64,000 bases of DNA from JAAXGX01 sp965221595 (GTDB taxonomy: Bacteria; Acidobacteriota; Vicinamibacteria; Vicinamibacterales; UBA8438). The stretch covers positions 2,170,001 to 2,234,000 of the forward strand of contig OZ244900.1 of NCBI GenBank assembly GCA_965221595.1. The letters run 5' to 3'. The notes below the pieces were generated by a model. That model was not told where the DNA came from and searched no databases. It saw only the letters and a list, made by a program, of their open reading frames with translations. Made by a program: the position numbers and the translations under genes. Below are positions 22,509 through 30,646 of this stretch, in pieces. Within the stretch, counting starts at the first letter, position 1, and every line of letters begins with the position of its first letter.

Positions 22509-24169
22509 TGCCAGAACCCGTTCGCAACGCGGCCGGTCACCCCGTGAAGTACATCTTCGTCACGGGCGGCGTGGTGTCTTCGCTCGGCAAGGGCCTCGCG
22601 GCCGCGTCCATCGGCTGCCTGCTGGAGGGACACGGCTACCGCGTGACCCTGCAGAAGTTCGATCCCTACGTCAACGTCGACCCGGGCACGATGAGCCCTT
22701 ATCAGCACGGCGAGGTGTACGTCACGGCGGACGGCGCGGAAACAGACCTCGACCTGGGTCACTACGAGCGCTTCACGAACACCCTGACGACCTGCGATCA
22801 CAACTGGACCACCGGCAAGATCTACCTCTCCGTCATCCAGAAGGAACGCCGTGGCGACTATCTGGGCCGGACGGTGCAGGTGATTCCCCACATCACGAAC
22901 GAGATCAAGGCCAGTCTGCGGGCAGTCAGCGCCGATGTGGACATCGTCCTGGTCGAGATCGGCGGCACCGTCGGCGACATCGAAAGCCAGCCCTATCTCG
23001 AGGCGATCCGCCAGTTCCGCCGGGATGTCGGCCGCGATCACACGCTCTACATTCACCTCACCCTCGTGCCGTTCATCGGCACGGCGGGCGAACTCAAGAC
23101 CAAGCCCACACAGCACAGCGTGCGGGATCTGCGCTCCATCGGCATCCAGCCCGACATTCTGCTGTGTCGGACCGATCGGTTCCTCCCACAGGACATCCGG
23201 CACAAGATTGCCCTCTTCTGCGACGTCGACGAGCAGGCGGTGATCACGGCGAAGGATGTCGACAGCATCTACGAGGTGCCGCTCGTACTCGGGGCCGAGG
23301 GACTGGACCGGATCGTGCTCGGCGGTCTGCGCCTGCCGGACGACACCGAGTGCAGGCTCGACGAGTGGCGGGCGCTGGTCGACCGGATCAAGAATCCGGC
23401 CGACACGGTCACCGTGCACGTCGTGGGCAAGTACGTAGGCTACGAAGACTCGTACAAGAGCCTCACCGAGGCGTTGTCCCATGGCGGCTTCGAGCACGGC
23501 CTCGAGATCAACGTCAAGTGGGTGGAGGCCGAGGCGCTGGAAATGCCCGGCGGCGAGCGGCTACTGGCCGATGCGCACGGCATCCTGGTACCCGGCGGGT
23601 TCGGGGACCGCGGCAGCCGGGGCATGCTGGAGGCAGCCCGCATCGCCCGCGAGCGCCGCGTGCCGTACCTGGGCATCTGCTACGGATTTCAGTGGGCCGC
23701 CGTCGAATTCGCGCGCCACGTGTGCGGCCTGGTCGACGCCGATTCGACGGAGTGCCACGAGCATGCCCCGCACAAGATCATCTACAAGCTGCGGGACCTG
23801 CTGGGTGTCGACGAGCTGGGCGGCACCATGCGTCTGGGAAGCTATCCGTGTCGCCTGGAAGCAGGCTCACTCGCCGCACGCGTCTACGCGACCGCGGCCG
23901 TCAGCGAACGGCACCGGCATCGCTACGAGTTCAACCGGGACTACGAGCAGTCGCTCGCGGACAACGGCCTGCGCATCTCGGGTCGGTCGCCGGACGGCAA
24001 GTTCGTCGAGGTCATCGAGCTGCCCGATCATCCCTGGTTCCTGGCCGTCCAGTTCCACCCCGAGTTCCAGTCGAAGCCGCTGCGGCCGCACCCGCTCTTC
24101 GCCGGCTTCGTGCGGGCCGCGTACGAGCACGCCGTCCCGGCACGGGCGACGGCCGATTCGCTCGCCTGA
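22508..24169 (+). CDS. pyrG: CTP synthase
   Basis: 553 residues. The ATG at 22508 overlaps the kdsB stop. The N-terminal synthetase domain has the P-loop region TGGVVSSLGKGLAAASIG, and Asp/Glu ligands follow in FDPYVNVDPGTMSP. The C-terminal glutamine amidotransferase domain has the nucleophile Cys in YLGICYGFQ and the His-Glu pair in VQFHPEFQSKP. The usual GICLGMQ is GICYGFQ here, a mild variant. It makes CTP from UTP and glutamine; its position between kdsB and kdsA is a common Kdo-cluster arrangement. Confidence 0.97.
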   Translation: MPEPVRNAAGHPVKYIFVTGGVVSSLGKGLAAASIGCLLEGHGYRVTLQKFDPYVNVDPGTMSPYQHGEVYVTADGAETDLDLGHYERFTNTLTTCDHNWTTGKIYLSVIQKERRGDYLGRTVQVIPHITNEIKASLRAVSADVDIVLVEIGGTVGDIESQPYLEAIRQFRRDVGRDHTLYIHLTLVPFIGTAGELKTKPTQHSVRDLRSIGIQPDILLCRTDRFLPQDIRHKIALFCDVDEQAVITAKDVDSIYEVPLVLGAEGLDRIVLGGLRLPDDTECRLDEWRALVDRIKNPADTVTVHVVGKYVGYEDSYKSLTEALSHGGFEHGLEINVKWVEAEALEMPGGERLLADAHGILVPGGFGDRGSRGMLEAARIARERRVPYLGICYGFQWAAVEFARHVCGLVDADSTECHEHAPHKIIYKLRDLLGVDELGGTMRLGSYPCRLEAGSLAARVYATAAVSERHRHRYEFNRDYEQSLADNGLRISGRSPDGKFVEVIELPDHPWFLAVQFHPEFQSKPLRPHPLFAGFVRAAYEHAVPARATADSLA

Positions 24170-24171
24170 CC

Positions 24172-24243
24172 GCATGGCAAGAAGCCCGCTGCATTCGACG
24201 GGCGATGCATCCCGCCAGCGACGGCGCTGGACCACGGGCTGCC
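24172..24243. repeat. Dispersed inverted-repeat element, copy 4 (short form)
   Basis: The element starts two bases after the pyrG stop with a drifted left arm (GCATGGCAAGAAGCCC). It contains the core GCATTCGACGGGCGATGC (from 24191) and ATCCCGC, and ends in a perfect right arm CCACGGGCTG at 24232-24241. It lies between pyrG and the kdsA -10 box (24265). The position right behind a stop codon matches the other copies. Confidence 0.7.
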
Positions 24244-24264
24244 GAGGGTGGACGGGCCGCTGTC

Positions 24265-24270
24265 TATAAT
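24265..24270 (+). promoter_or_regulatory. Consensus -10 box placing the start point at the kdsA GTG
   Basis: TATAAT matches the sigma-70 -10 consensus exactly in a sequence that is otherwise about two-thirds GC. It ends six bases before GTG 24277, so the usual start point (about 7 nt downstream) falls on the start codon and the transcript would be leaderless. No good -35 hexamer lies 16-18 bp upstream. Confidence 0.5.
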
Positions 24271-24276
24271 CGGGTG

Positions 24277-25125
24277 GTGCCACAGGTCGTCGCCGGCGGC
24301 GTCGCGGTCGGTGACGGCCAGCCGCTCGCGCTCATCGCGGGCCCCTGCGTGATCGAGAGCGAGGCTCACACCCTGGCCATGGCGCGGGCAATCCGCGCGT
24401 GCGCCGTGCGCTGCGGCTGCGGGTTAATCTTCAAGGCGTCGTTCGACAAGGCCAACCGCACTTCGATCCGTTCGTTTCGCGGTCCGGGCCTCGATTCGGG
24501 GCTCCGCATCCTGGCTCGGATCAAGGCGGAGTGCGGCCTGCCGATCCTGACGGACATTCACGAGCCGCAGCAGGCCGAGCCCGCAGCGCGCGTGGCCGAC
24601 ATCCTGCAGATTCCGGCGTACCTGTCCCGCCAGACCGATCTGATCCTGGCCGCGGCGCGGACCGGGCGCGTGGTCAACGTCAAGAAGGGCCAGTTCCTCG
24701 CACCCGGCGACATGCGGCACATAGTCGAGAAGATCACCTCGACCGGTCACGACCGGCTCATGCTCACCGAACGGGGCTCGTGCTTCGGGTACAACAACCT
24801 GGTGGTGGATATGCGCGCCCTCCCGATCCTGCGCGGCTTGGGGTACCCGGTCGTGTTCGATGCCACCCACAGCCTGCAGCTCCCGGGCGGAGGCGACGGG
24901 GCCACGGCGGGCCAGCCCGAGTTCATCGAGCCGCTCGCCGCCGCCGGCGTGGCCGCGGGGGCGGACGCCGTGTTCATGGAGGTGCACGACGCTCCCGCGA
25001 CGGCGCTCAGCGACGGGGCGAACGCACTGCCGCAGGAGCGGCTCGAACCGCTTCTGCGGCGGCTGCTCGCACTGGACCGCGTCGCCCGCAGTACGCGGGC
25101 CACGCCGGACACGCCGGCACGATGA
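24277..25125 (+). CDS. kdsA: 3-deoxy-D-manno-octulosonate-8-phosphate synthase
   Basis: 282 residues from GTG 24277 (GTG 24274 is the alternative). It condenses arabinose-5-phosphate with PEP. LIAGPCVIESEAHTL has Cys in the position that marks the metal-dependent class, while KASFDKANRTSIRSF and FDATHSLQLPGG are general signatures. No Shine-Dalgarno precedes the start; the TATAAT at 24265 suggests a leaderless message. The TGA overlaps the kdsD ATG (ATGA), giving translational coupling to the enzyme that makes its substrate. Confidence 0.94.
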   Translation: MPQVVAGGVAVGDGQPLALIAGPCVIESEAHTLAMARAIRACAVRCGCGLIFKASFDKANRTSIRSFRGPGLDSGLRILARIKAECGLPILTDIHEPQQAEPAARVADILQIPAYLSRQTDLILAAARTGRVVNVKKGQFLAPGDMRHIVEKITSTGHDRLMLTERGSCFGYNNLVVDMRALPILRGLGYPVVFDATHSLQLPGGGDGATAGQPEFIEPLAAAGVAAGADAVFMEVHDAPATALSDGANALPQERLEPLLRRLLALDRVARSTRATPDTPAR

Positions 25126-26102
25126 CAGGCAGCACAGCGGCGGAGATCGACCTCGAACTCGCGCGCACGGTGCTGCGGACCGAGGCCGCTGCCGTACGGG
25201 CACTGAGCGAGCGCATCGACGGGCACTTCATCGACGCCGTGCGGCTCCTCGTCGACTGCGGCGGGCGGGTCATCGTGACCGGCATGGGCAAGTCCGGCAT
25301 CATCTCCCGCAAGATTGCCGCCACCCTGTCCAGCACGGGCACGCCGGCCTACTTTCTGCATCCGGTGGAGGCGGTGCACGGAGACCTCGGCGTCATCCGC
25401 GACGACGACCTGGTGATCCTCCTGTCGCGGAGCGGCGAGACACCCGAGATTCTGCGCCTGCTCGAGACGCTGCGGCGCATCGGCGCGCGCCTCATCGCCA
25501 TTACCGGGGCACCTGCGAGCACGCTGAGCCGCGCCGCCGACGTCGCCCTCGACTGCCGGGTCGACGCGGAAGCCTGTCCGCTGAACCTCGCCCCCACTGC
25601 CAGCACCACCGCGGCGCTGGCCCTCGGCGACGCCCTGGCGATGACGCTCATGGTACGGAAGGGGTTCGGCGCCAACGACTTCGCCGACCTGCACCCCGGC
25701 GGGCAGCTCGGCCGGCGCCTGCTGGGCGTCGACCGTCTGATGCACGCCGGCCGACAGATCCCGCGCGCAGCGCCCGACGCCCGGCTGCCCGAGGTCGTTG
25801 CGACGATGTCCGCCAAGGGCCTCGGCATGACCTGCGTGACGGCGGACGACGGCGCGCTGCTCGGCGTCATCACGGACGGTGACCTCCGCAGACACCTCTC
25901 CGCGCACCCCGATTTGATGACGCGCTCGGCAGCCGACGTGATGACGCGGGACCCGATCACGATCCCGCTGTCGGCGCTGGCCGCCGAGGCCCTGAACATC
26001 CTGGAGGCACGGCGCGTCACGTCGCTGGTCGTCGTGGACGACGCACGCCGCGTCGCCGGCGTCGTGCACCTCCACGATCTGTGGCGGACCGAGCTGTTTT
26101 GA
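25122..26102 (+). CDS. kdsD: Arabinose-5-phosphate isomerase (KpsF/GutQ family)
   Basis: 326 residues. The SIS domain (about 35-170) shows GRVIVTGMGKSGIISRKIA, HGDLGVI and LLSRSGETPEI. Two CBS repeats follow (about 205-326), with VITDGDLRRHL and a second ending VVHLHDLWR. It converts ribulose-5-phosphate to arabinose-5-phosphate for KdsA. The ATG lies in the kdsA stop (ATGA overlap). No kdsC phosphatase gene is adjacent. Confidence 0.94.
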   Translation: MTGSTAAEIDLELARTVLRTEAAAVRALSERIDGHFIDAVRLLVDCGGRVIVTGMGKSGIISRKIAATLSSTGTPAYFLHPVEAVHGDLGVIRDDDLVILLSRSGETPEILRLLETLRRIGARLIAITGAPASTLSRAADVALDCRVDAEACPLNLAPTASTTAALALGDALAMTLMVRKGFGANDFADLHPGGQLGRRLLGVDRLMHAGRQIPRAAPDARLPEVVATMSAKGLGMTCVTADDGALLGVITDGDLRRHLSAHPDLMTRSAADVMTRDPITIPLSALAAEALNILEARRVTSLVVVDDARRVAGVVHLHDLWRTELF

Positions 26103-26148
26103 GACGCCGCACCCCTCCCGCCGAGGTGGGTCAGCCGAGCTCAGTCCG

Positions 26149-27375
26149 ATGACCGAAACGCTCATCCTGCTTGCCGCGCTGGTGGCGCTCTTGATCGGGC
26201 TGACGGCCGGCAAGGCCTGGGAGCGGTACAAGCTTCGCGACGGTCGGTGGATCGACCGGCGCAAGGCGCGCGAGTCGGCCCACTACATTCTGGGATTGAA
26301 CTTCCTCGTCTCCAATCAAATCGACCTGGCGATCGACGAGCTCACCAAGGCCGCCTGGCTCGACGAGGAAGCCCTGGAGATTCACCTCATCCTGGGCAAC
26401 CTGTACCGCGAGAAGGGACAGGTCAGCAAGGCCATCCAGGTCCACCAGCGCCTGCTGCGCAAGCCGCGCCTGACGACCGCCGAGCACGCGCATGTCCTGC
26501 TGTGCCTCGGGCTGGACTTCAGGCGCGGAGGCTTCGTGGACCGCGCGTTCGAGACCTTCTCCGAGGTGGTGCGTCTCGACCCGGACAACAAGCATGCCCT
26601 GCTCAACCTCGAAAAGCTGCACGAGGAGCAGCACCAGTGGCGCGAAGCACAGGTGCTGCGGCAGCGCATGGCGGAAGCGGCAGCCGACGCCGAGAAGCCC
26701 CGGGACCAGGCCATTCTCGCCTTCCTGGAAAACGAGCTCGGCCTGCAGGCCATGCGGGACGGGCAGCCCGAGCAGGCGGTCAGGCACTTCGAGGCAGCCA
26801 CCCGGCTGGACGAGCGGACCGTCCCCGCCTATCTCAACATGGGTGACGTCCGACTGGCCCAGGGCCAGCCGCAAGCGGCCGTCGAGATGTGGGAGACAAT
26901 CATCCAGGTGGCGCCGGAGCGGGCCTATCTCGCCTTCTCGCGGCTGGCGAGCGCGTACGCGGACCTGGGTCTGCCGTCCCGCTTCCTCGACCTCTGCCGG
27001 CGGCTCATCGAGGCCAATCCGCAGGACTGGCGGGCACGGCTCGCACTAGGCCAGCACGTCGCCGCGCACGGGGAGCCCGCGCGCGCTCTGGACCTGCTCT
27101 TCGAGTCGCTCGTCCACAACCCGCACGCCCTGGCCATTCACCAGGCGATCTGGCGAGCGCTCACGGCGCTGAACCTCAACGAGACGCTGGTCGGACGCTA
27201 TGTCGCCTTGACCCGGGAAGCCGTCTTCTACCTCGACCCGCACGTCTGCATGCGGTGCCGCTATCGCAGCACGGAGCTGCTCTGGCAGTGCCCCCAGTGC
27301 CATGAATGGAATACCTTCGTCGAAGAGCGGATCGCCCCGGCGGAAGACGGCGAAGAGACGCCGGCGGAGGCTTGA
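26149..27375 (+). CDS. lapB: Lipopolysaccharide assembly protein B (TPR protein with rubredoxin-like tail)
   Basis: 408 residues. An N-terminal transmembrane helix (about 4-20) is followed directly by GKAWERYKLRDGRW and an array of tetratricopeptide repeats. The C-terminus has two cysteine pairs, CMRC and CPQC, forming the rubredoxin-type metal site characteristic of LapB (YciM). In Enterobacteria LapB couples LPS synthesis to LpxC degradation by FtsH; location directly after kds genes supports an LPS role here. Confidence 0.88.
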   Translation: MTETLILLAALVALLIGLTAGKAWERYKLRDGRWIDRRKARESAHYILGLNFLVSNQIDLAIDELTKAAWLDEEALEIHLILGNLYREKGQVSKAIQVHQRLLRKPRLTTAEHAHVLLCLGLDFRRGGFVDRAFETFSEVVRLDPDNKHALLNLEKLHEEQHQWREAQVLRQRMAEAAADAEKPRDQAILAFLENELGLQAMRDGQPEQAVRHFEAATRLDERTVPAYLNMGDVRLAQGQPQAAVEMWETIIQVAPERAYLAFSRLASAYADLGLPSRFLDLCRRLIEANPQDWRARLALGQHVAAHGEPARALDLLFESLVHNPHALAIHQAIWRALTALNLNETLVGRYVALTREAVFYLDPHVCMRCRYRSTELLWQCPQCHEWNTFVEERIAPAEDGEETPAEA

Positions 27376-27402
27376 CAGCCTGCCCGGACCGCGGCCCAAG
27401 CG

Positions 27403-28008
27403 ATGCTGAGGGTGGCACTGACCGGCGGCATCGCCACCGGCAAGTCCGTCGTCCTGGCCCGCTTCGCCGCGCGGGGTGTTCCCACCATCGACGCCGACCG
27501 CCTCGCCCGCGAGGTCGTCCAGCCCGGGCGTCCAGCCTGGACCGCGCTCAGGGCCCGCTTCGATCCCGCACTGTTCACCCCCGACGGCGGTGTCGACCGC
27601 CCGCGGCTGGCTGCCCTGGTATTCGACGACGCGGCCGCCCGCGCCGACCTCGAGGCGATCGTGCACCCGCCGGTCCGGGCGGCAATCGACGAGTGGTTCG
27701 AACGCCTGGCGGCAGCCTCCACCTCGCCGTTCGGTATCGCCGACATCCCACTGCTCTTCGAAACGGAGCGGACGGGAGAGTTCGACCGGATCATCGTCAC
27801 CGCGTGCGATGCCGCGACCCAGCTCACCCGGCTCGCGCGACGCGACCGGCTCGCGCCGGAGGCGGGTCGCAAGCGTCTGGCGGCACAGTTGCCGACCGCC
27901 GTCAAGGTGGACCGCGCCGACTTCGTCGTGCAGACGGGCGGCTCGTTCGACGAGACCGACCGGCAGGTGGCATCCATCTGCCGCGCGTTGACCGCGCAGG
28001 CCGGCTGA
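27403..28008 (+). CDS. coaE: Dephospho-CoA kinase
   Basis: 201 residues. P-loop GGIATGKSVV at the N-terminus, IDADRLAREVVQPG, the IPLLFETE segment and LARLARRD-like lid region (TRLARRDRLAPEAG) are typical. It phosphorylates dephospho-CoA in the last step of CoA synthesis. The gene lies 28 bp after lapB and closes the rightward cluster, facing folD across 89 bp. Confidence 0.93.
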   Translation: MLRVALTGGIATGKSVVLARFAARGVPTIDADRLAREVVQPGRPAWTALRARFDPALFTPDGGVDRPRLAALVFDDAAARADLEAIVHPPVRAAIDEWFERLAAASTSPFGIADIPLLFETERTGEFDRIIVTACDAATQLTRLARRDRLAPEAGRKRLAAQLPTAVKVDRADFVVQTGGSFDETDRQVASICRALTAQAG

Positions 28009-28075
28009 CAGGTCGGCGGACAGGACGGTCTCCCGACCCGCCGCCGCGCTACCCCGCGGGCGAACGCCGGGAGGT

Positions 28076-28092
28076 GCGGGGCGCAGCCCCGC
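28076..28092. terminator. Hairpin between convergent coaE and folD
   Basis: GCGGGGC-GCA-GCCCCGC is a perfect 7-bp stem with a 3-nt loop in the 89-bp gap between convergent genes. There is no T-tract on either side, so it is not a classical intrinsic terminator; it may act with Rho or as a 3'-end stabiliser. Confidence 0.4.
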
Positions 28093-28097
28093 CCGAT

Positions 28098-29039
28098 TCA
28101 CGCCAGGCGCTTCTCGGCTGCCCGGACCGTGTTGGACAGGAGCATCGCGATGGTCAGCGGGCCTACTCCGCCCGGCACCGGCGTCAACGCGCCGGCAACG
28201 GTCGCGACATCCGGGTGCACGTCCCCCGTCACGACGGAGCCCCGCTTGTGAAACGCCGCCAGCTTGCGTGATCCCGCGCCGAACAACGCTTCTATCCGCG
28301 CACCGTCCGTGAGCCGGTTCATCCCGACGTCGATCACCGTGGCGCCCGGCTTCACGAAGTCGCGCGTAACGAACGCGGCCCGGCCGATAGCGGCCACGAG
28401 GATGTCCGCCGACGCGGCCACAGCCGGCAGGTCGGCGGTGCGCGAGTGGCAGATGGTCACGGTAGCGTTGCGGTGCAGCAGAAGCATTGCCAGCGGTTTG
28501 CCGACGATATCGCTGCGCCCGATGACCACCGCCCGGGTGCCGGCAATCTCGATCTGCTCGCGGTCGAGCAGCTCGATGATGCCGGACGGCGTGCAGGGGG
28601 CCAGCGCCGGCCGTTTCTGCACCAGACGGCCCACGTTCGCCGGCGTGAATCCGTCGACGTCCTTGGCGGCGGCGATGGCGTCGAAGACGCGCTGCGCGGC
28701 GTCGGCGCCCATGCCTGCCGGCAGCGGCGATTGCACGAGGATGCCGTCGTGCGTGTCGCTTGCGTTGAACTCCGCGACGACGGCCAGCGCATCCTTCAGC
28801 GACGCGGAGTCGGGCAGCCGCCGGAGGTCGCTGTCCATGCCCAACTGCTCGCTGTTTCGGATCTTGTTGCGGACGTAGATCTCCGAGCCCGGATCGTTGC
28901 CGGCGAGCAGAATGCCGAGCCGGGGGGGGCGTCCCGCGCGCCCTGTGAACGACTCGATTCGCGGCCGGAGTCCCTCGCGGATCTCGGTTGCGGCTGCGGA
29001 ACCGTCGAGCAGGCGGGCAGTTGTCTGTGATACGGTCAC
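28098..29039 (-). CDS. folD: Methylenetetrahydrofolate dehydrogenase/cyclohydrolase
   Basis: 313 residues, slightly longer than usual because of an N-terminal extension. The catalytic Lys is in YVRNKIRNSEQLG. ILVQSPLPAGM, GRSDIVGKPLAMLL and the C-terminal PVPGGVGPLTIAMLL are diagnostic. It interconverts methylene-, methenyl- and formyl-THF. It faces coaE tail to tail and is divergent from a sodium symporter gene. Confidence 0.95.
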   Translation of the reverse strand: MTVSQTTARLLDGSAAATEIREGLRPRIESFTGRAGRPPRLGILLAGNDPGSEIYVRNKIRNSEQLGMDSDLRRLPDSASLKDALAVVAEFNASDTHDGILVQSPLPAGMGADAAQRVFDAIAAAKDVDGFTPANVGRLVQKRPALAPCTPSGIIELLDREQIEIAGTRAVVIGRSDIVGKPLAMLLLHRNATVTICHSRTADLPAVAASADILVAAIGRAAFVTRDFVKPGATVIDVGMNRLTDGARIEALFGAGSRKLAAFHKRGSVVTGDVHPDVATVAGALTPVPGGVGPLTIAMLLSNTVRAAEKRLA

Positions 29040-29108
29040 GCTCTTCCTCAGTGTCGTGCTGTCTCGTCCTGCCTTGTGCCGGCTGTGCGCGGCGTTGTCA
29101 GGATCGCG

Positions 29109-29143
29109 TTCCGTGGCGACGCGGGGTTCTCATCAGGGGCTGC
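29109..29143. repeat. Probable right-end remnant of the dispersed element (copy 5)
   Basis: GCGACGCGGGGTTCTCATCAGGGGCTGC resembles the right end of copy 1 (GCGACGCAGGGTTTCACCACGGGCTGC) with several changes. No core or left arm is seen. It lies between the divergent starts of folD and the symporter gene, so unlike other copies it is not at a gene end. The rest of this 221-bp gap shows only a TAGAAT box at 29246. Confidence 0.4.
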
Positions 29144-29245
29144 CGGCAGCCCGCCTGCGCAACATTCTATCCGCTGGCTGCCGCCCGCGGCACGCCGACC
29201 CGCCGGCTGTCGAACCGCGCGTTTCGGCTGGCAGCCGACTTTCGG

Positions 29246-29251
29246 TAGAAT
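29246..29251 (+). promoter_or_regulatory. -10-like box close to the symporter start
   Basis: TAGAAT ends nine bases before the ATG at 29261, so a normal start point would leave a leader of only 2-3 nt. No Shine-Dalgarno is visible in the gap (GCAGCCGTC). A convincing -35 is lacking. Confidence 0.35.
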
Positions 29252-29260
29252 GCAGCCGTC

Positions 29261-30622
29261 ATGTCTGACCGGGGCAGTTGGGGCACACGTGCGGGATTCA
29301 TACTGGCTGCCGCCGGCTCGGCGGTCGGTCTGGGCAACATCTGGGGCTTTCCGACCCGTGTGGGACAGGGCGGCGGCGCGGCGTTCGTGCTCGTCTATCT
29401 GACCTGCATCGCGCTCATCTGCCTGCCGATCCTGGTCGCCGAGATCGCGATCGGGCGCCGCACGCAGCAGTCTCCCGTCCGCGCGTTCGCCTTGCTGCAG
29501 CCCCCCGGTTCGCGCTGGTGGCTCGTGGGCGGCCTGGGCGTCGCGGCCGGGGCGGGCATTCTCGCCTTCTACTGCGTCATCGCCGGCTGGACCGTCGCCT
29601 ATGCGTGGTTCAGCCTGAGCGGCGGTCTGGCCACGGATCCACAGGCGGCCGGGGTGTTCTTCGCCGACTTCACCGCCGATGGGTCCGCCAGCCTCCTGCT
29701 GGCGCTGCTCGTCCTGGCCGTGACGGCGGCCGTCCTGCTCGGCGGCATCCGGTCGGGCATCGAGCGGGTCACCAAGGCCCTCATGCCGGCGCTCATCGGC
29801 CTGCTGGTCCTGCTCGCCGTGCGGGCGGTTACCCTGCCGGGCGCCGCGGAGGGCCTCGGCTATTACCTCCGGCCGAACCTGTCCAGCCTGCTCGACGCAT
29901 CGGTCTACAACGCGGCGCTGGGCCAGGCGTTCTTCTCGCTCAGCCTCGGCATGGGCTGCATCCTCACGTACGGCAGCTATCTGACCAGGCAGACAGGTAT
30001 CGCGGCGTCGGCGCTGTGGATCGTGGCCCTCGACACCGGGATCGCCCTGTTGGCCGGCTTCATCATCTTCCCGGCCGGTTTCTCGCTGGCGGGGTTCGAC
30101 CCCAACAGCAGCGGGCCGGAGCTGATCTTCGTCGTGCTGCCCCAGTTGTTTGCCACCCTGCCCGGCGGCGGCCTGTTCGGCGCCGCCTTCTTCCTGCTGC
30201 TGGCGACGGCGGCGCTGACTTCCGCGATCTCGCTGCTCGAGGTGCCCGTGGCGCATTTCGTCGACTCGCGCGGCTGGTCGCGGCGGCGCGCCGTCGGCAC
30301 GGTGACGCTGGGCATCTTCGCCATGGCGATTCCGTGCGCGCTCGGCAACGGCGCCGTGCCGCTGTTCACCAGCCTGCCGGGGCTCGGCATCGACTTCCTG
30401 TCGCTGATGATCACCGTCTGGAACGACTTCGCGCTGCCGATCGGGGGCTTCTTCACGGCGCTGTTCGTCGGACGCGTCTGGGGGGTCGATCGGGCCCTCG
30501 AAGAGCTGCGCCGCGACGGCGCCTGGCTGCCCGCCGGCGGCGCCTGGGCGCAGCTCATCCGCTGGGCCTGCCCCGTCGCCATCGGCCTGATCATCGGCTG
30601 GACCCTCTACGCCATGTTCTGA
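29261..30622 (+). CDS. Sodium-dependent transporter, NSS/SNF family
   Basis: 453 residues with about 11-12 hydrophobic helices. The N-terminus WGTRAGFILAAAGSAVGLGNIWGFPTRVGQGGGAAF is the LeuT-type TM1 with its unwound GLGNIW segment that binds substrate and sodium. The substrate is probably a neutral amino acid but cannot be read reliably. Its TGA is followed, in the same frame, by the next symporter gene. Confidence 0.92.
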   Translation: MSDRGSWGTRAGFILAAAGSAVGLGNIWGFPTRVGQGGGAAFVLVYLTCIALICLPILVAEIAIGRRTQQSPVRAFALLQPPGSRWWLVGGLGVAAGAGILAFYCVIAGWTVAYAWFSLSGGLATDPQAAGVFFADFTADGSASLLLALLVLAVTAAVLLGGIRSGIERVTKALMPALIGLLVLLAVRAVTLPGAAEGLGYYLRPNLSSLLDASVYNAALGQAFFSLSLGMGCILTYGSYLTRQTGIAASALWIVALDTGIALLAGFIIFPAGFSLAGFDPNSSGPELIFVVLPQLFATLPGGGLFGAAFFLLLATAALTSAISLLEVPVAHFVDSRGWSRRRAVGTVTLGIFAMAIPCALGNGAVPLFTSLPGLGIDFLSLMITVWNDFALPIGGFFTALFVGRVWGVDRALEELRRDGAWLPAGGAWAQLIRWACPVAIGLIIGWTLYAMF

Positions 30623-30646
30623 TCTTCCGCACGAGGCGGGGCTGCC

